64,000 nucleotides of DNA from Labrys okinawensis. GTDB lineage: Bacteria; Pseudomonadota; Alphaproteobacteria; Rhizobiales; Labraceae. The position numbers were made by a program, and so were the translations under genes. How positions within the stretch are numbered: position 1 is the first letter of the stretch; the number at the start of each line of letters is the position of its first letter. Below the pieces are notes generated by a model. The model ran no database searches. It had not been told where the DNA came from and saw nothing but the letters and a program-made list of their open reading frames with translations. Location of the stretch: contig NZ_PUEJ01000001.1 of the NCBI RefSeq assembly GCF_002982075.1, forward strand, positions 558,001 to 622,000. Reading direction: 5' to 3'. Positions 54,703-62,859 of the stretch are shown piece after piece.

Positions 54703-54778
54703 CGGGCGGCAGCGAAGGCAAGCAATCCGAGGGGCCGGGCCAAGCCACAGCCCCTCGCACGTTCCTCCCACCTGCCGG

Positions 54779-56773
54779 ATGGCCGCTGTGTCCAAGCAGT
54801 TTCCCCGCCTGTTCTCTCCCCTCACGATCGGCAAACGCACACTGCGGAACCGGATCGTCTTCGGTGCCCACACCGCGAACATGGCCGTCAATGGGCTGCC
54901 GACGGAACGCCATGCCGCCTATTATGCCGAACGCGCCAAGGGGGGCGCCGGCATGATCGTCGTGGAGCCGATGCCCGTGCATCCTGCGGCCATCCTCACC
55001 CGCGGCAACTTCCGGACCTGCGACGACAGCGTCATCGCCCCGTTCCAGAAAGTCGTCAGCGCCATCAAGGACAATGGTGCCGTCGCCATCCAGCAGCTCT
55101 ATCACGTCGGCGCCCATGGCGATTCCGACAATTCCTTCCACCCCCATTGGTCCCCCTCGGGCCAGCCGAGCTACCATGACAGCGACGGCTCGCACGCCAT
55201 GAGCGAGGCCGAGATCTGGGAGACGATCGAGAGTTTCGTGGAGGCTGCGCGCCGGTGCCGGGCCGCCGGCTTCGACGGCGTGGAGGTCTGGGCTGCCTAT
55301 CTCGGCCTGGTCGACCAGTTCTGGACGCCTTGGACCAACCGCCGCGAGGACCAGTGGGGCGGTACCTTGGAGAACCGCACCCGCCTGTCGAGGGAAATCC
55401 TCACCCGCATCCGCAAATCATGCGGCGAAGACTTCATCATCGGCCTGGCCATCAGTGACGAGCCCGATTACAGCGTCGCGCTCAGCCGTGACGCCCTCGC
55501 CGAAATCGTCGGCCTGCACGACCGGCAGGGCCTGATCGACTACGTCACCTGCGGTTCCGGCGGCTATCTCGACTTCCACAAGCTGATGCCGACCTTTCTC
55601 TATCCCGAAAAGCTCGGAGCGGATCTGGCGGCCAGGATCAAGGCCGTCACCACGCATGCGGTCGTCATTGCCGAAAGCCATATCCGCACTCCCGAAAATG
55701 CCGAGACGGTCCTGAGCGAAGGCTCGGCTGATCTCATCTCCATCGTGCGTGGCCAGATCGCCGATCCGCATCTGGCCCGTAAGGCCGGCGAAGACCGCGC
55801 CGACGACATCAGGGGCTGCATCTCCTGCAACCAGATGTGCTGGGGGCGCCGCTCGCGCGACTACTGGATCAGTTGCCTGATCAATCCCTCCGTCGGGCGG
55901 GAGTCCGTATGGGGTGGCGACCGTTTCGAGCCGGCCGCCGCGCCACGAAATGTCCTGGTGGTGGGCGGTGGACCGGCAGGCCTGGAAGCAGCCCGCGTCG
56001 CCGCCGAACGTGGGCACAAGGTAATGCTGGCCGAGGCGTCCAGCCGGCTCGGCGGCAATTTCCTGCTCGCCGGCCTGCAGCCCCGCCGCGCCCAGATCCT
56101 CGATCTTCTCGCCTGGTATGAACGCCAGTTGCACAAGCTGGGCGTCGACGTCCGCCTGAACTGCTACATGGAGGCCGACGAGGTGGCGACGATGGCACCG
56201 GATGCCGTCATCCTCGCCACCGGCTCCCTGCCGCCCGACACCGGTTTCCAGAAAGCCCTGCCGGCGGTCGAAACACTTCCCGGTATCGAAAAGGGCAATG
56301 TCTTTTCGATCGAGGCCGTCATGGGCCGCCAGGCCCGTCTCGGCAGGCGCGTGCTGCTGCTCGACGAAGGCGGCGGCTGGCGCGGTGGCGGAACCGCCTG
56401 GAAGCTGGCGGAGGAAGGCCACGAGGTCACCATCCTCACGCCGGATGCCTTTGTCGGCAAGGAGCTGCAGCGCACCACCGCCGACGTTCCCCTGCGGCGA
56501 ACCCTCAGGAGGCTCGGCGTCACCTGGCAGGTCGAGGTCAGCGTCGCCGAATGGCATGGCCAGGGCGCCACGATCATCGACCACACCAGCGGCGAAAAGT
56601 CGTTTATTGCGGCCGATAGCCTGGTGCTGGCCATGACCAATATCGCGGCGAACTGGCTTGCAATGGACCTGACGGCCCGGGGCGTGCCCTATGTCGAGAT
56701 CGGCGATTGCGCGGCGCCGCGCCAGGCGCCCTACGCCTTCTTCGATGGCCGAAAAGCCGCTCTCGGCCTTTGA
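54779..56773 (+). CDS. NADH:flavin oxidoreductase, N-methyl amine dehydrogenase-like
   Basis: 664 residues with the same trimethylamine-dehydrogenase plan as the gene at 48549-50585. It has an FMN barrel (FSPLTIGKRTLRNRIVFGAHTA; LGLVDQFWTPWTN), then the full 4Fe-4S motif CISCNQMC plus 11 residues and C, then FAD/NAD domains (VLVVGGGPAGLEAARVAAERG). All four cluster cysteines are present here. It is 76 bp after the betaine ATPase and probably demethylates a tertiary amine such as dimethylglycine or an N-methylated proline. The exact substrate is open. Confidence 0.85.
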   Translation: MAAVSKQFPRLFSPLTIGKRTLRNRIVFGAHTANMAVNGLPTERHAAYYAERAKGGAGMIVVEPMPVHPAAILTRGNFRTCDDSVIAPFQKVVSAIKDNGAVAIQQLYHVGAHGDSDNSFHPHWSPSGQPSYHDSDGSHAMSEAEIWETIESFVEAARRCRAAGFDGVEVWAAYLGLVDQFWTPWTNRREDQWGGTLENRTRLSREILTRIRKSCGEDFIIGLAISDEPDYSVALSRDALAEIVGLHDRQGLIDYVTCGSGGYLDFHKLMPTFLYPEKLGADLAARIKAVTTHAVVIAESHIRTPENAETVLSEGSADLISIVRGQIADPHLARKAGEDRADDIRGCISCNQMCWGRRSRDYWISCLINPSVGRESVWGGDRFEPAAAPRNVLVVGGGPAGLEAARVAAERGHKVMLAEASSRLGGNFLLAGLQPRRAQILDLLAWYERQLHKLGVDVRLNCYMEADEVATMAPDAVILATGSLPPDTGFQKALPAVETLPGIEKGNVFSIEAVMGRQARLGRRVLLLDEGGGWRGGGTAWKLAEEGHEVTILTPDAFVGKELQRTTADVPLRRTLRRLGVTWQVEVSVAEWHGQGATIIDHTSGEKSFIAADSLVLAMTNIAANWLAMDLTARGVPYVEIGDCAAPRQAPYAFFDGRKAALGL

Positions 56774-57029
56774 CCGGACGCCGAAAGGCATTGGGCCAGG
56801 CAAACCAGCTGCTTCAGCCCCATTTCTTCCGAAATCTCCTGGAATTGTTCTCTGCCGCTGCTTATCGAACCTTCAGGTCCGCTGGCGGTTCTTAAGCCGA
56901 GCGATGACGCGGCTGCTCAAAGCTTTCCCCGCCGGCCCTGAGCTGCCCTTTGCGGGACAACGGCCGTCTGAAGGCCCCGAAAGGGTGGCTCGCGGCAAGA
57001 CACAGCAGCATTTTCGAAAGACGAGCAAG

Positions 57030-57866
57030 ATGGCCATATCCGATCCGTCGATTCCAAGAAAGGCAGCTGCCGGCCCCAGTCAGAAATTCGGGACCGAGGG
57101 GCTGGCCGACATGGCCCGGCCGAGCCGGATCACGCATTTTTTCATGGCGGTTGTTTCCTGGGCCGAACGCCTCAATCTCAGATATGCAAAGCTCGGTAAT
57201 CCTCCCGTCTACGAGAATTCCGCTTTTCCCTGGGCTCTGGAGATCGAGAGAGAATGGTTGGCGATCCGCAAGGAGCTGGACGAGGTTCTCCTGCGCCAGA
57301 GCGAGCTTCCCTCGTTCCACGAGATCTCGACCGACGTGAAGAGCATCTCGAGCGATGACCGCTGGAAAACCTTCTTCCTGCTTGGATTTGGTGTGAGGTC
57401 GGAACACAATATCGCAGCCTGCCCGCAGACTTGGCGCATCGTGAACAAGATACCGGGCCTGACGACGGCAATGTTCTCGATCTTCCAGCCGGGCAAGCAT
57501 CTGCCGCCGCATCGCGGGCCCTATAATGGCGTGCTGCGCCTGCATCTGGGGCTGATCGTGCCCGAGCCGAACCATAAGCTTGCCATTCGCGTGGGCGAGC
57601 AGGTCTGTCACTGGCGCGAAGGCAAAGTGCTTATTTTCGACGATGCCTTCGAACACGAAGCCTGGAACGATACCGACGAGACACGAGTGGTTCTGTTCGT
57701 CGATTTCGTCAAGCCGCTGAAATTCCCGGCACGCTTTGTCAATTGGTGCCTGATGAACCTCGCCCTCTTCACGCCCTTCATCAAGGAAGGGCTGGACAAT
57801 CACAAAGCCTGGGAAAAGAAATTCTATGCGGAAGCCGAAATGCTCCGCAACCAGCCAAGGCATTGA
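57030..57866 (+). CDS. Aspartyl/asparaginyl beta-hydroxylase family (LpxO-like) protein
   Basis: 278 residues from ATG 57030; the frame is open upstream without family features. This Fe(II)/2-oxoglutarate dioxygenase domain shows KTFFLLGFGVR, then GLTTAMFSIFQPGKHLPPHRGPYNGVLRLHLGL (iron His and 2-oxoglutarate site) and LIFDDAFEHEAWN (second His). A hydrophobic tail (FVNWCLMNLALFTPFI) suggests membrane contact, as in lipid A hydroxylase LpxO. It follows the demethylase by 256 bp that hold no gene. Its place in the betaine island is unexplained; a membrane-lipid role is the default reading. Confidence 0.85.
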   Translation: MAISDPSIPRKAAAGPSQKFGTEGLADMARPSRITHFFMAVVSWAERLNLRYAKLGNPPVYENSAFPWALEIEREWLAIRKELDEVLLRQSELPSFHEISTDVKSISSDDRWKTFFLLGFGVRSEHNIAACPQTWRIVNKIPGLTTAMFSIFQPGKHLPPHRGPYNGVLRLHLGLIVPEPNHKLAIRVGEQVCHWREGKVLIFDDAFEHEAWNDTDETRVVLFVDFVKPLKFPARFVNWCLMNLALFTPFIKEGLDNHKAWEKKFYAEAEMLRNQPRH

Positions 57867-57920
57867 AATCGCCCGGTTCGTGGGTCAGTGCAGGCTATTT
57901 CTTTGATTCCGGCCGAGGTC

Positions 57921-59054
57921 TCACGCCGCCTCAGCAAATCGCCTCTCGCCATCCCCGACCAGATCCGCGTCGAGCTCGAAGCCGAGGCCGGCGCCCTGGA
58001 GAGCCTCGATCCAACCCTGCTTGGGATCGAGGTCAGGCGACGCCACGATATCCTTCTGCACCAGCTGCCACATGATCTGGTTGCCATCGTCGAGATTGGG
58101 GATGGCCAGCGCGATATGGTGCTCGGCACAGGTGGTGATGCCGGTGGTGAAGGAACTGTGGATGCAGATCTTCAGCCCCGCCGCCTCGGCGACCGCCGCC
58201 GCCTTCAGCATGGGCTGGATGCCGCCGATCTCGCGCGGCCCGATGCAGATCATGTCGGCCGCGCGCTGGCGGCAGATCTCATAGACGTCGTAGAGCGTGA
58301 ACGCCGCCTGGTCGGCGACGATCGGAATCCCGACGGCCTGACGCACATGGGCCATGGCCGGAATGCTCCAGCTCACCGTCGGCTGCTCGATGAACTCGAT
58401 CTCGAATTTATCCAGCTTGCGGCACATGTTGATCGCATCATGCACGCTCCAGCCTTCATTGGCATCGAGCCGCAGGCGCGCATCGCCGATCTCGCGGCGC
58501 ACCGCCGCCGTGATTTCGAGGTCGAGCTTCTCGCCCCGCCCGACCTTCAAATAGAAGACGCGTTCGCCGCGCGCCCGGCCGGCGGCCGCATCACGCGCGA
58601 GTTCCTCGGTGGTCTCCCCCTGCAGGAAATAGAAATAACCGACGGCCTGGCGGTGAGCTCCGCCCAGAAGACGATGAACCGGCAGGCCGGCAAGCTTTCC
58701 CTGGAGGTCCCACATCGCCATGTCTACGCCCGAGAACATCTGGTTGGCCGCGCGCATGATATTGGCGCCGTGGCCGAGATAGTCCTGGTGGAAGATGCGC
58801 GCGATCAGCGGTGCGACGTCATAGGGCGACTGGCCGACCAAATGACTCGTCAGCCGCCTGAGGATCGCTGCCGTTCCCGCCTGGTCCGGCGCCACGGTGC
58901 ATTCGCCGATCCCCACCATGCCGTTGTCGGCCTCGATCTCGATCAGATTGACGGCGAAACTCTCCCTGATGCCGTAAGACCAATGATAGGGCAGCTTGAG
59001 GGGCAGCACCAGCGGCCGGATGCGCACCTGCGAGATCTTGACCATGTCGCCCAT
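57921..59054 (-). CDS. Mandelate racemase/muconate lactonizing enzyme family protein (enolase superfamily)
   Basis: 377 residues; ATG 59045 may be the better start, as GGAAGGA lies 9 bases before it. The metal ligands are Asp198 (LRLDANEGW), Glu223 (EFIEQPT) and Asp248 (IVADQA). Lys170 in FYLKVG is the second lysine of the KxK motif. The opposite-face lysine expected around residue 272 is absent (CIGPREIGG). A betaine epimerase of this superfamily (HpbD) uses both lysines, so this is more likely a lyase or cycloisomerase. His299 in CIHSSF may contribute. Confidence 0.85.
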   Translation of the reverse strand: MGDMVKISQVRIRPLVLPLKLPYHWSYGIRESFAVNLIEIEADNGMVGIGECTVAPDQAGTAAILRRLTSHLVGQSPYDVAPLIARIFHQDYLGHGANIMRAANQMFSGVDMAMWDLQGKLAGLPVHRLLGGAHRQAVGYFYFLQGETTEELARDAAAGRARGERVFYLKVGRGEKLDLEITAAVRREIGDARLRLDANEGWSVHDAINMCRKLDKFEIEFIEQPTVSWSIPAMAHVRQAVGIPIVADQAAFTLYDVYEICRQRAADMICIGPREIGGIQPMLKAAAVAEAAGLKICIHSSFTTGITTCAEHHIALAIPNLDDGNQIMWQLVQKDIVASPDLDPKQGWIEALQGAGLGFELDADLVGDGERRFAEAA

Positions 59055-59096
59055 TCCTTCCTGATATCGATGCGGGTGGCGTTGCCGGTGCCCGGC

Positions 59097-60041
59097 CTAT
59101 GCGCGGGCGCCGGCGGCAAGCGTCGAAAGGGCCTGGGTGATGCGGCCCATCGCCGCTTTCGCGCGGGATGCCGTGTTGCGAGCCCTCAGAAAGCTGTGCG
59201 GCAGGCCTTCTTCCTCATGCCAAGATGCCTGGACACCTTCGGCGCGCAGCCGGCTGCAATAGACCTCCCCATCGGAGGAAAGCGGATCGCATTGCGCCGT
59301 GAAGACAGACGTCGGCGGCAGGTGGCCGAAGCTGGGGCTGGCAAGCGGGGTGAAGCGCGGATCGCTGCTGCAATCGATGCCGCCGGTGCGCACGTCGCGA
59401 TAATAGAGGACGTCGCGGGTGGTCAGCAGGGGCGCCTCGGCATGAATGAGATAAGAGCCCTTGTCGATATCGCTCCCCAGGAGGGGGTAGATCAGCACCT
59501 GCCCGATCGGCCGTTGCCCTTGGCGCCCGGCATGATCCGCCAGGCAGGCGGCAAGATTGCCGCCGGCAGAATCGCCCGCCAGCACAATGGGGCGATCGAA
59601 ACCGGCCGTCACCCAGCCATAGGCGGCAATGGCATCCTCCAGCGCCGCCGTTCCCCCATGTTCGGGAGCCAGGCGATAATCGACCGAGACGACCGTCAAT
59701 CCCGTCGCCGCGCAGAACTCGGCGCAGACATCGTCATGGCTTTCGAGACCGCCGAGCACGAAGCCGCCTCCGTGGAAATAGAGGATCGTCGCACGATGGT
59801 CGCCGCGCCCTGCCGAATAGATGCGGATCGGAATGGCGTGGCCCGGCGTCTCGACAGCCGTGGTCTCGACGACGATGCCGGGAGGCCGGTCCGTATGAAA
59901 AGCTCGGGCCATCCGGTCATAGACCTCCCGGTTGCGCGCGATCGGCCAGTCGACGGCCTCGGGCGGATAGAAAGCATTCGTCCGATTGATGAAATCCCAG
60001 GTTTCGGCGTCGATCAGTCGAGTATAGTCCGGCGTCATCAT
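59097..60041 (-). CDS. Alpha/beta hydrolase, hormone-sensitive lipase family
   Basis: 314 residues from ATG 60041 (or 60038). The oxyanion motif is YFHGGGFVLGG, the nucleophile serine is in LAGDSAGGNLAACL, the acid in TAQCDPLSSDGE and the histidine in EGLPHSFLRAR. It hydrolyses carboxyl esters, possibly opening a lactone or ester made by the enolase-superfamily neighbour just downstream on the same strand. The open frame continues 44 codons upstream, but through repeat DNA. Confidence 0.9.
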   Translation of the reverse strand: MMTPDYTRLIDAETWDFINRTNAFYPPEAVDWPIARNREVYDRMARAFHTDRPPGIVVETTAVETPGHAIPIRIYSAGRGDHRATILYFHGGGFVLGGLESHDDVCAEFCAATGLTVVSVDYRLAPEHGGTAALEDAIAAYGWVTAGFDRPIVLAGDSAGGNLAACLADHAGRQGQRPIGQVLIYPLLGSDIDKGSYLIHAEAPLLTTRDVLYYRDVRTGGIDCSSDPRFTPLASPSFGHLPPTSVFTAQCDPLSSDGEVYCSRLRAEGVQASWHEEEGLPHSFLRARNTASRAKAAMGRITQALSTLAAGARA

Positions 60042-60087
60042 CGGGTACCGCAGGCAGGCATGAGGTGAGGTCTCGTCGGCAGTTCGG

Positions 60088-60172
60088 TCGTCATTGCGAG
60101 CGCAGCCAAGCAAGGCGTAGGGCGCAAACACAGCCTCGGAAGCGGTGGATTGCTTCGCTGCACTTCGCAACA
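60088..60172. repeat. GCGAGCGCAG-type intergenic repeat
   Basis: CGTCATTGCGAGCGCAGC-AAGCA on the left and GGTGGATTGCTTCGCTGC-ACTTCGCAA on the right are halves of a palindromic element common between genes in Hyphomicrobiales. It separates the esterase gene from the first betaine-binding-protein gene and can form an RNA stem. Confidence 0.6.
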
Positions 60173-60173
60173 C

Positions 60174-61070
60174 TCAAAGCAATCCCGCCTTTTTCAGATA
60201 GTCCTTGGCCACGTCCTCGATCGCTTTCTTGTGGACGTCGACCTCGCCATTCAGTTCCTGCATGGTGGTATCGTCGAGCTTGGCCGAAAGCGACTCGAGC
60301 GTGGCTTTCAGGTCCGGATGGGCGTCGAGCGTGGCTTGGCGGACGACCGGGGCGAGCGCGTAGTTCGGGAAGAAGCCCTTGTCGTCCTTGAGCAGGGTCA
60401 GCTTCATGGCGGCGATGCGCCCATCGGTGGCCCCGACCGTGGCGACGTCGATGTCGCCGGCGGCAAGGGCGTTGTAGACGAGCCCGATCTCCATCGGCCG
60501 CAGATTGGCGCGGCCGGCCTTGAAGCCGTATTTCTTCTCGAGGCCGATCAGGCCGTCCTCGCGCTTGGGAAACTCCGCCGTGGCGCCGAGCAGGACCGGC
60601 TTGCCGTCCTTGTAGGCGGCAGCGAGATCAGAAAAGGTCTTGAGCCCGTCCGTCTTGGCATTGCCGGGCCGGATCGCCAGCGCATAGGTGTTGTTGGCTT
60701 TGGAGGGGGCCAGCCAGACCAGCCCCTTGGCGCCATCCAGTTCCTTGACCCTGGCATAGGTGGCCTCGGGCGAGAGCGGTTCCGTCACCTTGTTGAAGGT
60801 CACCAGCGAGGTACCCGTATATTCCCAGTAGAGATCGACCTGTCCGTTCTCCAGCGCGGCGCGCACGATGTTGGTGCCCATGCCGTCCTTCTTGTTGATG
60901 GTATAGCCCTTGCTTTCCAGCAACTGCCGGGTCATCTCGGCCAGCAGGAACTGTTCGGTGAAATCCTTGCCGCCGACGGTGAGCGTGGCGGCAAAGGCCG
61001 TGGTCGACAACACGAAGGACGCCGCCATGCACAGGGCGGCAATCGCTCGCTTCGGCAGAATGCTGATCAT
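60174..61070 (-). CDS. Glycine betaine/choline-type ABC substrate-binding protein, paralogue 2
   Basis: 298 residues with a signal peptide (ALCMAASFVLSTTAFAATLT). OpuBC/OsmF-type: VGGKDFTEQFLLAEM, DLYWEYTGTSLV, LVWLAPSKANNTYA and FFPNYALAPVV. It is very similar along its full length to the gene at 61158-62063, so the two are a tandem duplication. It is last in the operon and has one permease and one ATPase to share with its twin. Ligand differences are likely. Confidence 0.92.
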   Translation of the reverse strand: MISILPKRAIAALCMAASFVLSTTAFAATLTVGGKDFTEQFLLAEMTRQLLESKGYTINKKDGMGTNIVRAALENGQVDLYWEYTGTSLVTFNKVTEPLSPEATYARVKELDGAKGLVWLAPSKANNTYALAIRPGNAKTDGLKTFSDLAAAYKDGKPVLLGATAEFPKREDGLIGLEKKYGFKAGRANLRPMEIGLVYNALAAGDIDVATVGATDGRIAAMKLTLLKDDKGFFPNYALAPVVRQATLDAHPDLKATLESLSAKLDDTTMQELNGEVDVHKKAIEDVAKDYLKKAGLL

Positions 61071-61157
61071 GGTCTCTCTCCTGCCGGCCGCCTCCGGACG
61101 GCGCTGGCGCGAAAATTCGGGAAGAATGGGCCAGCCCCGTCCGGGCGGCCCATAGGC

Positions 61158-62063
61158 TCACTTCAGGCCGTTCTGCTTGAGGAAATCGGCCGCGACGACT
61201 TCGACCGTCTTCTTGTCGACGTCGACCTCGCCGTTCAGCTTCTGCATGGTGGCATCGTCGAGCTTCGCCGAGAGCGCCTCGAGGGTCGGCTTCAGGTCGG
61301 GATGAGCATCGAGCACGGTCTTTCGTACCACCGGTGTGAGGGCGTAATTGGGAAAGAAGCCCTTGTCGTCGGCGAGCACGCGCAGCCCCAGCGCCGCGAT
61401 CTGGCCGTCGGTCGCCTGAGCGGAAATGACGTCGAGGTCCTTGTTGGCCAGGGCGCGATAGGCCAGGCCCAGATCCATCGGCTTGACGTTGGCGCGGCCG
61501 GCCTCGAAGTCATAGGTTTTCTGCAGGCCGAGCAACCCGTCCTGGCGCTTGGGGAATTCGGCCGTGGTACCCATCATCAACGCCGTTCCGGCCTTGTAGG
61601 CGGCGGCCATGTCTGAGATCGTCTTCAGCCCGTCGGTCTTCGGATTGTCCTTGCGCACCACCATGGCGTAGGTGTTGTTGGCCTTCGATGGCGCCAGCCA
61701 GACCAGCCCCTTCTCGCCGTCGAGCTGCTTGACCCGGTCGTAGGTTTCCTGCGGCGAAAGCTTGTCGGTCACCTTGTTGAAGGTGACGAGGGAGGTGCCG
61801 GTATATTCCCAATAGAGATCGACTTCGCCATTCTCCAGGGCGGCGCGGACGATCTTGGTGCCCATGCCGTTCTTCTTGTCGATCGTGTAGCCCTTGCTGG
61901 TCAAAAGCTGCGTCGTCATCTCGGCGATGATCTGCTGCTCGGTGAAATCCTTGCCGCCAACCGTCAGATTGGCCGCAAGGGCGACGCCGCCGGCCGCTGC
62001 CAGTACGACAGCCGAAAATACGCCCGAACACACGCTCCTGCTCAGTTTCTTCAGCATTGTCAT
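61158..62063 (-). CDS. Glycine betaine/choline-type ABC substrate-binding protein, paralogue 1
   Basis: 301 residues with a signal peptide (VCSGVFSAVVLAAAGGVALA). OpuBC-type motifs match its twin: VGGKDFTEQQIIAEM, DLYWEYTGTSLV, LVWLAPSKANNTYA and FFPNYALTPVV. Cage residues Tyr and Trp in LYWEYTG are kept in both. Differences cluster in the middle lobe, around TTAEFPKRQDGLLG and QATDGQIAAL. It lies 31 bp after the permease gene. It is the probable original copy by position. Confidence 0.92.
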   Translation of the reverse strand: MTMLKKLSRSVCSGVFSAVVLAAAGGVALAANLTVGGKDFTEQQIIAEMTTQLLTSKGYTIDKKNGMGTKIVRAALENGEVDLYWEYTGTSLVTFNKVTDKLSPQETYDRVKQLDGEKGLVWLAPSKANNTYAMVVRKDNPKTDGLKTISDMAAAYKAGTALMMGTTAEFPKRQDGLLGLQKTYDFEAGRANVKPMDLGLAYRALANKDLDVISAQATDGQIAALGLRVLADDKGFFPNYALTPVVRKTVLDAHPDLKPTLEALSAKLDDATMQKLNGEVDVDKKTVEVVAADFLKQNGLK

Positions 62064-62094
62064 CGTCTTTCCCTCTGTTGCTTGTTGCCGCCGT

Positions 62095-62859
62095 TCAGCG
62101 CAGCGGATTGATGCCTCGCGGGACGAGGTAGTATTGCAGGCGGCCGACCAGGAAATCGGTCAGCACGGCCAGGATTGCGGTGGGAATGGCGCCGGCGAGC
62201 ATCATCGGCAGCTCGTCGAGGGCGATTCCGGTGAAGATCAGCTCGCCGAGGCTGCCGGCGCCGATCAGGAAGGCCAGCGGAGCGGAACCGACGCAGATGG
62301 CCAGCGCGGTGCGGATGCCGCCGAAGATGACGAACAGCGCGTTGGGCAATTCCACCCGCCACAGGGTCTGCAGCGGCGTCATGCCCATGCCGCGCGCGGC
62401 TTCCAGGAGATGGGGCGGGACAGCCCTGAGCCCCGCATAGGTGTTGCGCACGATCGGCAGCAAGGTGGCCGCCCACAGGCCGAACACGGACGGCAGGGTG
62501 CCGATGCCGAGCCAGGTCATCGACAAAGCGAGGATGGCGAGAGTCGGGATCGTGCTGCCCAGATTGAAGATCTGCATCACGAATTCGGAGAACCGCCGGA
62601 GGGCCGGCCGTGACAGCAGGATGCCCACGGGAACGGCGGTCAGGATGGCGAGCCCGCCCGCCCAGGCCACCAGCTCGACATGCTGCAGGCTCAGATAGGT
62701 GATGTCGTCCCAATAAGCGAGGATCTCGCCCGCCATGCCGCTGAGCCACAGCCAGAGACAGATGGCGAGCAGCACCGCCCACATCGCCAGCGGCACCCAG
62801 AGATGCGAACGCCTCGGGGCGCCCTGACCGGTCGCAATGGTTGCCGCCGGCCCGCTCAT
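62095..62859 (-). CDS. Glycine betaine/choline-type ABC permease (OpuB/OsmW type)
   Basis: 254 residues with several membrane spans. The EAA loop is EAARGMGMTPLQTLWRVELP, and the FNLGSTIPTLAILALSM segment is characteristic of the OpuBB/BD and OsmW/Y permeases. It overlaps the ATPase gene end by 4 bp (ATGA). A second permease probably lies just outside the window (see the partial gene at 63971). Confidence 0.92.
   Translation of the reverse strand: MSGPAATIATGQGAPRRSHLWVPLAMWAVLLAICLWLWLSGMAGEILAYWDDITYLSLQHVELVAWAGGLAILTAVPVGILLSRPALRRFSEFVMQIFNLGSTIPTLAILALSMTWLGIGTLPSVFGLWAATLLPIVRNTYAGLRAVPPHLLEAARGMGMTPLQTLWRVELPNALFVIFGGIRTALAICVGSAPLAFLIGAGSLGELIFTGIALDELPMMLAGAIPTAILAVLTDFLVGRLQYYLVPRGINPLR

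Noticed and set aside
57888..60068. 726-codon plus-strand open frame
   Set aside because: It is antisense to both the enolase-superfamily gene and the esterase gene, which are each complete with catalytic motifs.
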